64,000 bases of DNA from Albibacillus kandeliae (lineage in GTDB: Bacteria > Pseudomonadota > Alphaproteobacteria > Rhodobacterales > Rhodobacteraceae). The stretch is taken from the NCBI RefSeq assembly GCF_003116585.1, contig NZ_QEHM01000004.1, positions 310,001-374,000 of the forward strand. Direction: 5' to 3'. Position numbers and translations under genes: made by a program. Shown here in pieces: positions 41,844 to 50,578 of the stretch (its first letter is position 1; every line of letters starts with the position of its first letter). Under the pieces are notes generated by a model. It did not search any database, was not told the origin of the DNA, and saw nothing but the letters and a program-made list of their open reading frames with translations.

Positions 41844-42875
41844 TCAGGACGCGGCCTGACGTGCCTGCGCCAGCCAGGACTCGTAGGTGTCCTTGTTTTC
41901 CTCGATCCACTTGTCGGCAGCCTCGCGCACGGCGCGCGGGCTGCTGCCGCCTTGCTCGCTGATACCTTCCTCCCACTGGGACCATGTTTCCAGCGGGAAG
42001 GAGATGGCCGACACCAGCGCCTCGACGGCGGGGTTCGCGGCAATGAAATCCTTGTTCGCGATGGAATTCCAGTTCCACGCGGCCATGGCCATCCGGCAGG
42101 GATCGGCACCGCCGGCGCAGCCTTTCACGCCATCAACCAGCGCGGACCCCTTGTTCGGAACCTCGGGCGGCAGGGCGTCGAAGGGCGTCGGCAGCCAGAC
42201 GACCTTGTCGCCGGGGGCGAGGACCTTGTTCATCCACGAGGGGCTCCAGGTGTAGAAGAATACCGGCTCGCCCCGGTTCACGCGGGCAATGGTCTCGACC
42301 ATCAGGGTGTCGTACTTGCCGCGCACCGAGTTGACCGTGTCCTTGAGACCGAACTTGTCGAGCTGGTAATCGACCACGTCGCCGCAGCTCCAGCCGGGAT
42401 CGCAGTTGATCAGGTCGGCCTTGCCGTCGCTGCCAAACAGCGCGGCGATCTTGGGGTCCGCCATCTGTTCGAGCGAGGTGATGTTGTACTCATCGGCGGT
42501 TTTCTTATCGATCAGGTAGCCGTTGATGCCGCCGCCCTGGATCAGCCCGGCGCCAACGAGCATGGTCTTGTCCTCGACCTTGCGGAAGCCCGGCTCGCGC
42601 TGGGGAAAGTTCACGTCGGTGCTGAGGTCGAGATCGCCCTGTGCCGCGGCCGGAAAGAACAGCGTCGTGTTGATCGAGGTCATCTTGACCTTGTAGCCGA
42701 GCTCTTCCAGCGCCGAGGTGACGATCTCGGAGACGATGTAGTTGGCACCGATGCCGTCGGAGCGGGAGTAGTTCACCGTCTTGCCTTCGCCGGGCAGATC
42801 GTTCGCGGCGGCAGGCAGAACCTGACCGAGCGCGACAAGGCTGCCCAAGGCCAGGGCCTTGATATTCATGTTCAT
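41844..42875 (-). CDS. Glycine betaine/proline-type ABC importer, ProX-like binding protein
   Basis: A 343-residue periplasmic binding protein (OpuAC/ProX family). The signal peptide is about residues 1-24 (MNMNIKALALGSLVALGQVLPAAA), then GEGKTVNYSRSDGIGANYIVSEIVTSALEELGYKV. Tryptophans that could form a quaternary-amine box include those in the CDPGWSCGDVV and VFFYTWSPSWMNKV segments. It follows the permease gene and precedes the M20 hydrolase. A quaternary-ammonium or betaine-like ligand is likely from family membership; the exact ligand is unknown. Confidence 0.92.
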   Translation of the reverse strand: MNMNIKALALGSLVALGQVLPAAANDLPGEGKTVNYSRSDGIGANYIVSEIVTSALEELGYKVKMTSINTTLFFPAAAQGDLDLSTDVNFPQREPGFRKVEDKTMLVGAGLIQGGGINGYLIDKKTADEYNITSLEQMADPKIAALFGSDGKADLINCDPGWSCGDVVDYQLDKFGLKDTVNSVRGKYDTLMVETIARVNRGEPVFFYTWSPSWMNKVLAPGDKVVWLPTPFDALPPEVPNKGSALVDGVKGCAGGADPCRMAMAAWNWNSIANKDFIAANPAVEALVSAISFPLETWSQWEEGISEQGGSSPRAVREAADKWIEENKDTYESWLAQARQAAS

Positions 42876-42950
42876 GTCTTTCTCCTTTTGGACTTTCAGG
42901 TGTTGGTTCTTGGACCGGGCGCCTTTGGCACGCCGGTCTCTGTCTGGTTC

Positions 42951-42979
42951 CGCCGGGCCGTGCCTTGGCCGACCCGGCG
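42951..42979 (-). terminator. Hairpin between the permease and ProX-like genes
   Basis: CGCCGGG (42951-42957) and CCCGGCG (42973-42979) pair with a 15-base loop, within the 109-base gap after the permease stop. It may stabilise or attenuate the transcript. No clear T tract. Confidence 0.35.
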
Positions 42980-42984
42980 CAGGA

Positions 42985-43929
42985 TCAGGCGTTGCTGCCC
43001 GATTGGGTTGCGACCGGCTCGCCCTCGTCGCGGCGCGAGAAGATCCGGTCGAGATTGAAAGCCGCCAGCCAGCGGGACCGCGCGCTGGCGCGCTTGGGCT
43101 CGGCCATCTTCTGGGTGATCCGGTCGAGCATCATGGCGAGCAGGACGATGGCGATGCCACCGATGGCCGCGCGTCCGACATCCAGTCGTCCGATCCCCTG
43201 CAGCACGATCAGGCCCAGCCCCTCGGCGCCGATCATGGCGACGACCACGGACATCACCATCGCGGTCAGAACGGTCTGGTTGAGCCCGCCGAGAATGGTC
43301 GGGATCGCCATCGGGATCTGGATCTCCCACAGCAGCTGGCGGCGGTTTGCACCAAAGGCCATGCCGGCTTCGACGATCTCGTGGTCGACCATCCGGATCC
43401 CGAGGTTGGTAAAGCGGATCAGCGGAGGGGCGGCGGCGATCACGACCGCGACTTCGCCCGGAACGGTGCCCACCCCGAAGAGCATCACCACCGGCACGAG
43501 GTAGACGAAGGTCGGCGTTGTCTGCATGACGTCGAGAACCGGGCGGACAATGTTCCAGACCCGGTCACTGCGCGCGCTCCAGATGCCGATGGGCAAACCG
43601 ATCACCGCACAGAAGAAGATCGCCGTCGAGATCAGCGCCAGCGTCGTCATCGCCGGGTCCCAGACCCCCATCGCCGCGATCAGGACGAGCACGATCACGG
43701 TGAAGATGGCGATGTTGCGATTGGCCAGCACATAGGCCAGCAGCGCCATGACGAGGACCATCACCGGAAAGGGGGTGGCGTGCATGATGCCGTCGATGAA
43801 GGTCAGCAGGTTCTCGATCGGCCATTTGATCGCGATGAACAGCGGGCGCAGGTTCAGCGCCACCCATTGCACCGCGTCGCTGATCCAGACGTCGACCGGG
43901 AAGATCGCGAGGTCGTCGGCTTCAAGCAT
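42985..43929 (-). CDS. Betaine-type ABC importer, ProW-like permease
   Basis: A 314-residue permease of the ProW/OpuAB family, with about eight hydrophobic segments and a hydrophilic C-terminal tail. The coupling loop is recognisable as EAGMAFGANRRQLLWEIQIPMAIPTILGGLNQTVLTAMSMV-like sequence (here TAMVMSVVVAMIGAEGLG) near residues 188-236. The start ATG overlaps the ATPase gene end by eight bases. Together with the ProV-like and ProX-like products it makes a complete type I importer. Confidence 0.92.
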   Translation of the reverse strand: MLEADDLAIFPVDVWISDAVQWVALNLRPLFIAIKWPIENLLTFIDGIMHATPFPVMVLVMALLAYVLANRNIAIFTVIVLVLIAAMGVWDPAMTTLALISTAIFFCAVIGLPIGIWSARSDRVWNIVRPVLDVMQTTPTFVYLVPVVMLFGVGTVPGEVAVVIAAAPPLIRFTNLGIRMVDHEIVEAGMAFGANRRQLLWEIQIPMAIPTILGGLNQTVLTAMVMSVVVAMIGAEGLGLIVLQGIGRLDVGRAAIGGIAIVLLAMMLDRITQKMAEPKRASARSRWLAAFNLDRIFSRRDEGEPVATQSGSNA

Positions 43930-45121
43930 GGAGTGTCTCCTCGGTAGGACGTTTGGACCCCGCCTGAGAGGTCGCGGAAATGGCGGCGAGGACCTTGGAG
44001 GGAGAGACGATCCCGACGAAACGGCCGTCCTCGTCGGTCACCGCGAGGTCCTGCGTGCCACGGCACATGCGGGCGACATCCAGCAGCTTGCTGTCGCGCC
44101 GCACCGAGAGGAAATCGGACTGGGCCTCGGCGTCGATGTTGCCGCCGGAGCGGGCCCGGTCGAGCGAGGCGGCGTCGATGCGGCCGACCACGCGGCCCTC
44201 GTCGTTCAGGGCAAACCCGCCCGTCCCCTCGCCCGCGACGACCTTTACCCGTCCGGCCGAGGCGACCGGGGTCCCCGCCTGCATCACCGAGGCCGCGTCG
44301 AAGAGGCGCGAGCGGTCGACGTCATTGGTAAAGGCGGCCACGTAATCGCTGCCCGGCTCGCTCACGATGGATTGCGGCGTACCCTCGCGCATGACCTTGC
44401 CGTCCGCCATGATCGCGATGACGTTGCCCAGCTTCAGCGCTTCCTGGAAATCGTGGGTGATGAACAGGATCGTCTTCTTCAGCGACCGCTGCAGGCGCAG
44501 AAGTTCGTCCTGCATCTCGGTGCGGATCAGCGGATCGAGCGCGCTGAAGGCTTCGTCCATGACCAGAACGTCCGCGTCGGTGGCAAGGGCGCGGGCCAGC
44601 CCGACCCGCTGGCGCATCCCGCCGGAGAGTTCGTGCGGGAAGTGATAGCCCCAGCGGTCGAGGCCGACGATCGAGAGAACATCCTCGGCCCGCGACCGGC
44701 GCTTCTTGACCGCGAGACCGCGCAGCTTGAGCCCGAACTCCACGTTCTCGATCACGGTGCGGTTGGGCAGCAGTGCGAAGTGCTGGAAGACCATCGAGAT
44801 GCGGGTCCGCCGGACCTCGCGCAGGTCATGATCGTTCAGGGCGACGATGTCCTCGCCATCCAGCAGGATGCGGCCCGCGGTCGGTTCGTTCAGCCGGTTC
44901 ACGCAACGCGCCAGCGTGGACTTGCCCGAACCGGACAGCCCCATGATCATGTACATGGCCCCTGTCGGAACGGTCAGCGACACGTTGTTCAGACCGACCA
45001 CCATGCCGGTCTCGGCCTGGACCTCGTCCTTGTCGGCGCCCCGCGCCAGCAGGTCCATCGCCGGCTGCGGCTGGTTGGAGAAGATCTTGTATAGGTTTTC
45101 TATCTGTAACCGTTCGGTCAC
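43922..45121 (-). CDS. Betaine-type ABC importer, ProV-like ATPase with CBS region
   Basis: A 399-residue ATPase of the ProV/OpuAA family. It has the ProV-type N-terminal extension (ENLYKIFSNQPQPAMDLLARG), Walker A GLSGSGKST at 61-69, the LPNRTVIENVEFGL segment, LSGGMRQRVGLARAL and MDEAFSALD, and a C-terminal CBS-like segment (from about residue 285; RDSKLLDVARMCRGTQDLAVTDEDGRFVGIVSPSKVLAA) that in this family senses ionic strength or nucleotides. Start is a GTG at 45121 behind GGAG. It is the first gene of the importer-M20-aldo/keto reductase operon. Confidence 0.92.
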   Translation of the reverse strand: MTERLQIENLYKIFSNQPQPAMDLLARGADKDEVQAETGMVVGLNNVSLTVPTGAMYMIMGLSGSGKSTLARCVNRLNEPTAGRILLDGEDIVALNDHDLREVRRTRISMVFQHFALLPNRTVIENVEFGLKLRGLAVKKRRSRAEDVLSIVGLDRWGYHFPHELSGGMRQRVGLARALATDADVLVMDEAFSALDPLIRTEMQDELLRLQRSLKKTILFITHDFQEALKLGNVIAIMADGKVMREGTPQSIVSEPGSDYVAAFTNDVDRSRLFDAASVMQAGTPVASAGRVKVVAGEGTGGFALNDEGRVVGRIDAASLDRARSGGNIDAEAQSDFLSVRRDSKLLDVARMCRGTQDLAVTDEDGRFVGIVSPSKVLAAISATSQAGSKRPTEETLHA

Positions 45122-45280
45122 CTTGAGCTCCCTGATGTCGGTCCCTTGACCGGGACGATGCTTGGTTTTGCATTCGGTCGGTAAGCTCGATTAGGGCAAA
45201 GCCGCCGCGCGCTGTCTTCCTAGGTTCCGGAGAATGGCGCTGCCCCTGCATCCTCGGATCGGGGGCAACAGCCGTGCCGC

Positions 45281-45595
45281 CTACTTCAGCGGGGAGAAAT
45301 CGACCGGCAGGAGAACCCGGTTTTCCATCGTCTCGATCTGCGCCGAGAGCCTCGGGGTGAACGCCTGCCAGCGCGGGTCGGCCGCAAGCTGGGCCCGCCG
45401 CCGCGCACGCTCGTTGAGGCTGTCATAGCCCCACATGTGCACCACGTGGTTCAGCGGTCCGATCTCGGTCACGAAGTAGCCGATCAGGTTGCCGAGGATC
45501 GGTTGCTGGATCGCCAGCCCCTCATCGCGGACCAGATCGAGATAGGCTTTCATCTTGCCCGGACGGATGCGGTAGATGCGTTCCTCGACGATCAT
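45281..45595 (-). CDS. NIPSNAP-family protein
   Basis: A 104-residue protein of the NIPSNAP family, which has a ferredoxin-like alpha-beta barrel fold; the family signature YFVTEIGPLNHVVHMWGYDSLNERARRRAQLAADPRWQ is plain. The product is small and cytoplasmic. Its biochemical role is unknown, but such genes recur in degradation gene clusters. It overlaps the CMD-like gene by four bases and is the last gene of the flavin reductase-to-NIPSNAP operon. An imperfect hairpin (TGCCCC/GGGGCA at 45241-45267) follows its stop and may end the transcript. Confidence 0.86.
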   Translation of the reverse strand: MIVEERIYRIRPGKMKAYLDLVRDEGLAIQQPILGNLIGYFVTEIGPLNHVVHMWGYDSLNERARRRAQLAADPRWQAFTPRLSAQIETMENRVLLPVDFSPLK

Positions 45596-45981
45596 CCCGC
45601 GTCCTCCTGCGCGGCTTCGGCCAGCACCTCGCGGGCGATGCGGAAGGCTTCGACACCCGCCGGAATGCCGCAGTAGACGGCGATCTGGATCAACGTGGCA
45701 CGAAGTTCATCGGGGGTCAGGCCATTGCGCAGGGCACCGTGAAAGTGGATGCGAAACTCGTGCATCCGCCCCAGCGCCGCGAGCATCCCGAGGTTCAGGA
45801 GGCTGCGCTGTGCAGGCGCGAGGGTCCGGTCGCTCCACGCCAGCCCCCAGCAATACTCGTTAACCATGTCCTGGAACGGAGCCGAGAAGGCGTCTGCCCC
45901 GGCCATCGCCCGGTCGACATAGCCGTCGCCCAGCACCTTGCGGCGAATGGCTTCGCCGGCATCTCGCAGATCGCTATCCAA
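45592..45981 (-). CDS. Carboxymuconolactone decarboxylase-family protein
   Basis: A 129-residue CMD-family (AhpD-like fold) protein related to 4-carboxymuconolactone decarboxylase PcaC: LAPAQRSLLNLGMLAALGRMHEFRIHFHGALRNGLTPDELRATLIQIAVYCGIPAG covers most of it. The redox CxxC of AhpD is absent. A TTG start at 45981 is chosen because GGAGA lies seven bases upstream; it begins inside the end of the alpha/beta hydrolase gene (8-base overlap). It probably decarboxylates or isomerises a ring-cleavage intermediate. Confidence 0.87.
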   Translation of the reverse strand: MDSDLRDAGEAIRRKVLGDGYVDRAMAGADAFSAPFQDMVNEYCWGLAWSDRTLAPAQRSLLNLGMLAALGRMHEFRIHFHGALRNGLTPDELRATLIQIAVYCGIPAGVEAFRIAREVLAEAAQEDAG

Positions 45982-46789
45982 CTTGGGTCTCCTCGCTTGC
46001 CAGGAAATCACGGAACAGGGCGGCAACCTGATCGGGTGCCTCGGTCAGGATCGAATGGCGCAGCCCGGGCAGGATCTGCAGCCGCGAGCCGGGAATGCGG
46101 TCGTGCATGTAGCGGGCCATGCGCGGGTTCGATCCGATGTCGTCTTCGCCCGTCGCGATCAGGGTGGGAACGCGGATCTGGTCGAGAAACCCGCCAAAGT
46201 CGGTCTCGGCCAGAACGCGATAGGCCGAGGCATAGCAATCCGGATCGTTCTCGGCGTTGCGCCTGCGCAGCTGGGCAATCAGTTCGGGGTTGGCCTCCTG
46301 AAAGCCCTCGGTCAACCACCGCGACAGCGAACTGTCGTAATGCGCGCCACGTTCACCGCTTTCCAGTGCCGCGAGCCGTGCGCGAACCCGCTCCTGCTCC
46401 TCCGGGGTGCGCCCGGCGACGGTGGAGAGCAGGATCAGCCGCTGCAGCCGCTCGGGATGGGTCAGCGCCAGCCGCTGCGCGATCAGCCCGCCGAGCGAGA
46501 AACCGGCAAGGTTGAAGCGGTCAAAGCCGACATGATCGGCCAGTGAAAGGACCTCGCCCACGAAATCGTCGATCTCGTAGCGCCCCATCACCCGCGACGA
46601 CCGGCCATGCCCGCGCAGATCGAAGGTCAGCACGGTGAAGGCCCCGCCCAGCCGGGCGACCACGCCCTGCCAGGCTTCGAGATAGGACCCGACCCCGTGG
46701 ATACAGACCAGCGGTTCGGGACCGGTGCCGTCGAGCCGATAGTTCAGCTCGACGCCCCCGACCGAATGGCGCCCTGTCACCGGGCCCAT
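45974..46789 (-). CDS. Alpha/beta hydrolase (enol-lactonase/TgnD-like)
   Basis: A 271-residue alpha/beta hydrolase with oxyanion HGVG near residue 31, the nucleophile elbow GFSLGG (Ser97 region) and a catalytic His in LRHSILTEAP near residue 247. It resembles 3-oxoadipate enol-lactone hydrolase PcaD and related ring-fission hydrolases. In trigonelline degradation the equivalent step, TgnD, hydrolyses (N-methylformamido)methylene-succinate to succinic semialdehyde, methylamine, formate and CO2; the neighbours (monooxygenase, flavin reductase, aldehyde dehydrogenase) are the same kinds as in that pathway. It sits two bases behind the monooxygenase gene. Confidence 0.88.
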   Translation of the reverse strand: MGPVTGRHSVGGVELNYRLDGTGPEPLVCIHGVGSYLEAWQGVVARLGGAFTVLTFDLRGHGRSSRVMGRYEIDDFVGEVLSLADHVGFDRFNLAGFSLGGLIAQRLALTHPERLQRLILLSTVAGRTPEEQERVRARLAALESGERGAHYDSSLSRWLTEGFQEANPELIAQLRRRNAENDPDCYASAYRVLAETDFGGFLDQIRVPTLIATGEDDIGSNPRMARYMHDRIPGSRLQILPGLRHSILTEAPDQVAALFRDFLASEETQVG

Positions 46790-46791
46790 GC

Positions 46792-47877
46792 TCAGGCCCC
46801 GGCCACGGCGGCGGTGCCGCGCGCGGCGTCGCGCTCACGCTCGGCAAACACCGGCATGATCTCGTCGATGAAGAGCCGCAGGGTCGTTTTCTGCATCTCG
46901 AACGGCAGGTTGAAGGTGAGGCCCAGGCAGTACTGGTCGACACCGGCGGCCTCGTAATCCAGCAGCTTCTCGATGGCCTCGTCCGGCGTGCCGAACATCA
47001 GGTTCTTGCGAATGTTCGCGGGGTCGTAGTTTTCCTTTCCCTTCACCTTCTCGTAGGGCACCGGCTCGGGGAACCCGTTGGTCACGCCGCCGATGTTCTG
47101 CATCAGGTTCTCGAAGTGGCGGCCGTAGTCGCTCGAATGGCGGACCGCATCTTCCCAGCCGTCGGCATGGTCGTAGACACAGGTGCGGCGCTGCATCATC
47201 AGGCGCGGCGTCGGCACCTCCGGGTGATCGGCCACGGCCTTGCGGAATTTCTCGCCCAGCACGGCGATCTCGGCGGCGGGCGCCGACAGCGGTGTCGTCA
47301 TCAGGTTGGCGCCGTTCGCGACGGCCCAGTCGAAGGTGCCCGGATCACGCGCCGCGACCCAGATCGGCGGATGCGGCTTCTGCACCGGCTTGGGCACGGC
47401 AGCCGTCTTGGGGAAGTTCCAGTAGTGGCCCTCGTGGGCATAGTCGCCGTGCCACAGTGCCTTGACCGCCGGGACCAGCTCCTTGAGGTAGGCGACGCCT
47501 TCCTGCTGCGGCATGCCACCGGCCATGCGGTCGAACTCGTACTGGTAGGACCCGCGCGCGATCCCGAACTCGAGCCGCCCGTTGATGAGGTGGTCGCACA
47601 TCGCGGACTCGCCAGCGAGGCGGATCGGGCTCCAGTAGGGTGCCACCAGCGTCGAGGTCCCGAGGCGGATGCGGTCGGTGTGCTGGCCCAGCCAGGTCAG
47701 CGTGAGAAACGGATTGGGGGAAATGGTGCATTCGATGGTGTGATGCTCGGCGGTCCAGAGCGTCTCGAACCCGCCCTCGTCGGCCATCTGGGCAAGCTCG
47801 AGCAGGTTCTGCTTGACCTCGGTCATCGGCGTCTCTGGCGAGAACCGTTCCATTGTAAGCGATACGGCGAACTTCAT
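46792..47877 (-). CDS. Luciferase-like (LLM class) flavin-dependent monooxygenase
   Basis: A 361-residue monooxygenase of the bacterial luciferase family, with MKFAVSLTMERF at the start, the flavin-binding WTAEHHTIECTISPNPFLTLTWLGQHTDRIRLGTSTLV region (about 41-77) and GRLEFGIARGSYQYEFDRMA. It needs reduced FMN from the flavin reductase encoded three genes upstream in transcription order. Family examples cleave N-heterocycle or terpenoid rings (TgnB, PyrA, RutA). Placed between a hydrolase and an aldehyde dehydrogenase, it is the probable ring-opening enzyme of the cluster. ATG at 47877. Confidence 0.92.
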   Translation of the reverse strand: MKFAVSLTMERFSPETPMTEVKQNLLELAQMADEGGFETLWTAEHHTIECTISPNPFLTLTWLGQHTDRIRLGTSTLVAPYWSPIRLAGESAMCDHLINGRLEFGIARGSYQYEFDRMAGGMPQQEGVAYLKELVPAVKALWHGDYAHEGHYWNFPKTAAVPKPVQKPHPPIWVAARDPGTFDWAVANGANLMTTPLSAPAAEIAVLGEKFRKAVADHPEVPTPRLMMQRRTCVYDHADGWEDAVRHSSDYGRHFENLMQNIGGVTNGFPEPVPYEKVKGKENYDPANIRKNLMFGTPDEAIEKLLDYEAAGVDQYCLGLTFNLPFEMQKTTLRLFIDEIMPVFAERERDAARGTAAVAGA

Positions 47878-47913
47878 GCTGCTACTCCTGTCAAAATTCT
47901 TGTTGTCCCGGGG

Positions 47914-49425
47914 TCACTTGAGGCGGATCACGAAGGGGTCCTGCATGGCGCCCGAGTAATCGATCAGCACGTTCTTGGAGCGCGAGAACTCGCGCATGAC
48001 GTCGAAGCCGCCGCGCCGGCCATAGCCGCTGTTCTTGAAGCCGCCGTTGGCGGACATGTAGGCGGCCGAGCGATAGGTGTTGATCCAGACGGTGCCCGCA
48101 TCGACCTGATTGGCGAAGCGCATCGCGCGGTCGATGTCGCGGGTCCAGATGCCCGAGGCGAGGCCGTATTCGGTGTCGTTGGCCAGCGCTATCATCTCGG
48201 CCTCGTCGGTAAAGGGCATGACCCCGACGACCGGCCCGAACAGCTCGTCCCGCATGAAGCTCATGTCGTTGGTCACGTCGGTCATGACCGTGGGCTCAAA
48301 GTACCAGCCCTCTCCTAGGTCGCCGTTCTGCGGACGGCGCCCGCCGATCGCGACGGTCGCCCCCTCGGACACGCCAGAGGCGACATAGCCTTCGACCTTC
48401 TCCAGTTGCGACTTCAGCGCGAGGGGCCCGATGTCGGTGGCCTCGTCCATCGGGTGGCCCACGGTGATGCGCCGGGTCCGTTCGATCAGCGCGTCGAGGA
48501 AGTCGCCGTAGACGCTCTCCTCGACAAAGCAGCGCGATCCGGCCACGCAGGTCTGCCCGGCGGCGGCGAACACCCCCGATACGACGCCGTTCACCGCGCG
48601 CTCGATGTCCACGTCCGAGAAGACAACGTGGGGCGACTTGCCGCCCAGCTCCATCTGGCAGGGCACGAGGTTCGCCGCGGCGTTGGCGGCGATCCGGCGG
48701 CCCGTGGCGGTGCTGCCGGTAAAGACGATTTTGGCGATCCCGGGATGACGGGTCAGCGCCTCGCCGGTGACCGAGCCGGTCCCCGTCACCACATTCACCA
48801 CGCCCGCCGGAATCCCGGCCTCGACGACCAGCTCGGCCAGCGCCAGCGTCGACGCGGTCGCGTGCTCCGAGGGTTTGATGACGACGGTGTTGCCGATGGC
48901 GAGACAGGGCGCGAGCGTCCCGGTCAGCAGCATCAGAGGCGAGTTCCAGGGCGTGATCATCGCCACCACGCCCAGCGCTTCGCGCTGCGAATAATTCAGC
49001 GAATCCAGCTTGTTGACGGGGATCGTATCGCCCTGCAGCTTGTCGGCCATCCCGGCGAAATAGCTGTAGCTGTCAGGCATGGCGCGCATCTGCGCCTTCA
49101 TTTCCTTGATCAGCTTGCCGTTGTCGCGCGTCTCGATCAGGGCCAGTTCGTCGGCGTGCTCCAGCACCAGTTCGGCCAGCCGCCGGACCAGCTTGCCCCG
49201 TTCGGTCGGGGTGATCCGCCGCCAAGCCGTGCTGTGGAACGCCTCGGTCGCCGAGGCGATGGCCGCGTCGACGTCCTCGGCATTCGCCTCGGCGAACTCG
49301 TACCAGGGCTTGCCGGTGGTCGGATCGAAACTCTGGAGATAGCTCGCGCTGCGCGGCGCGCGGAACTGGCCGCCGATGAAAAGCTCCTGACGTGATCCTT
49401 CCAGGGATTTGACGGTGGTTTGCAC
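47914..49425 (-). CDS. NAD(P)-dependent aldehyde dehydrogenase (cluster enzyme, TgnC-like position)
   Basis: A 503-residue aldehyde dehydrogenase. It has all canonical parts: VVIKPSE with cofactor Lys184, Glu259 (MELGGKSP) and catalytic Cys293 in AAGQTCVAGSR. It starts with a GTG at 49425 behind GGAGA. The gene order in the transcript is flavin reductase, this dehydrogenase, monooxygenase, alpha/beta hydrolase, CMD, NIPSNAP. In the trigonelline scheme the equivalent (TgnC) oxidises the ring-opened aldehyde to an acid; the substrate here is inferred. Confidence 0.92.
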   Translation of the reverse strand: MQTTVKSLEGSRQELFIGGQFRAPRSASYLQSFDPTTGKPWYEFAEANAEDVDAAIASATEAFHSTAWRRITPTERGKLVRRLAELVLEHADELALIETRDNGKLIKEMKAQMRAMPDSYSYFAGMADKLQGDTIPVNKLDSLNYSQREALGVVAMITPWNSPLMLLTGTLAPCLAIGNTVVIKPSEHATASTLALAELVVEAGIPAGVVNVVTGTGSVTGEALTRHPGIAKIVFTGSTATGRRIAANAAANLVPCQMELGGKSPHVVFSDVDIERAVNGVVSGVFAAAGQTCVAGSRCFVEESVYGDFLDALIERTRRITVGHPMDEATDIGPLALKSQLEKVEGYVASGVSEGATVAIGGRRPQNGDLGEGWYFEPTVMTDVTNDMSFMRDELFGPVVGVMPFTDEAEMIALANDTEYGLASGIWTRDIDRAMRFANQVDAGTVWINTYRSAAYMSANGGFKNSGYGRRGGFDVMREFSRSKNVLIDYSGAMQDPFVIRLK

Positions 49426-49440
49426 GAAGTGTCTCCTGAT

Positions 49441-50397
49441 TTACTGAATGTCGTTCTGGTGTTGCGCCCAGGAGCGCGTGTCGCCGTCGAGGATCGCGAC
49501 GCGTCCGCCATCGTCGGAGTCGACAAAGATGCTGAACCGCCGGTCGCTACGCTCGCGGGCATAGCGGCGCAGCACCGAGCGCATCTCGTTCGTCGGAATG
49601 GCGTCGTAGGGAATGTCGTCGAAGTCGAAGACGTGCAGGTCAGCCGGCAGATCCATCGGCAGGGCGTCTCCGGCGAGGCGCGCGCGATAGATCAGCTGGC
49701 CCGGATCGTCGTCCGCGACGTCGAAGACGGAGTAGAGGAACATGGTCTCGGGGAAGAGCTGCAGACCGGCGCTGCCTTCCAGCAGCAGTTGCGCCTCGGG
49801 CCGCCTGCGGCGCGCGCGCGGCAGAACGAAACCACCCTTCCCGTCATCCCGCAGCAGGACTCCGCGCTGGGTCTCGACAAGATAGCTCACCACCATGCCG
49901 TGAGTGTCGAGCCAGCCTGTCGGCAGCGGATCCTTCACGCTGGCATAGGCGCCCCGGCAGAAGCCGAGCGGCGCGGCGGTGCTGGTGCCGAAGGCCTGGA
50001 CCTGTCCGATCAGGATCACGTGGTCCCCGGCATCAACGCGCTGGTGCAGCGAGCAGTCGAACCACGTCAGGCTGTCGGTCAGAACCGGCGCCCCGGTGTG
50101 CACGCTGTCGTGCGAAATGCCCTGAAACTTGTCGGCCGACTTGGAGGCGAAGGTGCCCGAGATGTGGGTCTGACCCTCGTGCAGGATGTTCACCGCGAAG
50201 GACTCGGTCGTGCTGAACACCGGGTAGCTGCCCGCCGATTTCCCGACGCAGACCAGCAGGAGCGGCGGGTCGAGCGAAACCGAGGTGAAGGAGTTGGCAG
50301 TCATCCCGCGCGGCGTTCCATCGCGGTCGCGGGCCGTGATGACAGTGACCCCCGTGACGAAGGTGCCGAAAGCCTGCCTCAGAGCCTTTGGGTCCAT
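49441..50397 (-). CDS. Flavin reductase with a C-terminal extension of about 150 residues
   Basis: A 318-residue protein. Residues 1-165 form an HpaC/RutF-like flavin reductase (ALRQAFGTFVTGVTVITARD, MTANSFTSVSLDPPLLLVCV) that would supply reduced FMN to the luciferase-like monooxygenase. The remaining ~150 residues (from DTHGMVVSYLVETQRGVLL) look like a beta-rich, Nudix-like fold without the Nudix box and may add a second substrate or regulatory site. The ATG at 50397 is supported by GGAGGAG. It is the first gene of the degradation operon; candidate control sites lie upstream. Confidence 0.88.
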   Translation of the reverse strand: MDPKALRQAFGTFVTGVTVITARDRDGTPRGMTANSFTSVSLDPPLLLVCVGKSAGSYPVFSTTESFAVNILHEGQTHISGTFASKSADKFQGISHDSVHTGAPVLTDSLTWFDCSLHQRVDAGDHVILIGQVQAFGTSTAAPLGFCRGAYASVKDPLPTGWLDTHGMVVSYLVETQRGVLLRDDGKGGFVLPRARRRRPEAQLLLEGSAGLQLFPETMFLYSVFDVADDDPGQLIYRARLAGDALPMDLPADLHVFDFDDIPYDAIPTNEMRSVLRRYARERSDRRFSIFVDSDDGGRVAILDGDTRSWAQHQNDIQ

Positions 50398-50487
50398 CGT
50401 GATCTCCTCCGTCGCCAGTGCTGAAAGCATCCGTTCCGTCTTTCCCTTGCTTGATGTGGGGACGGTAACGGGACGAGGGAGGGGGAT

Positions 50488-50513
50488 TCTTCCTGACATT
50501 CTCAGGAGAGATC
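50488..50513. promoter_or_regulatory. Candidate operator upstream of the flavin reductase operon
   Basis: TCCTGA (50491-50496) and TCAGGA (50502-50507) form a 6-5-6 dyad, extended by CAGGAGAGATC at 50503-50513. The same 11 bases occur at 53772-53782 before the first aldehyde dehydrogenase gene of the next cluster. It lies about 105 bases ahead of the flavin reductase start, so it could bind the PucR-type or Lrp regulator. Confidence 0.5.
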
Positions 50514-50578
50514 GGAATATCTTTGCTTCGTTTCGGAGGAAGGATTTTCGGCGCCGAGAGAGCGGCGATGACGGGGGT

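Noticed and set aside
50552-50567. Small hairpin CGCCG-AGAGAG-CGGCG after the PucR-type gene as a terminator
   Set aside because: Five-base stem with no T tract; too weak to call in GC-rich DNA.
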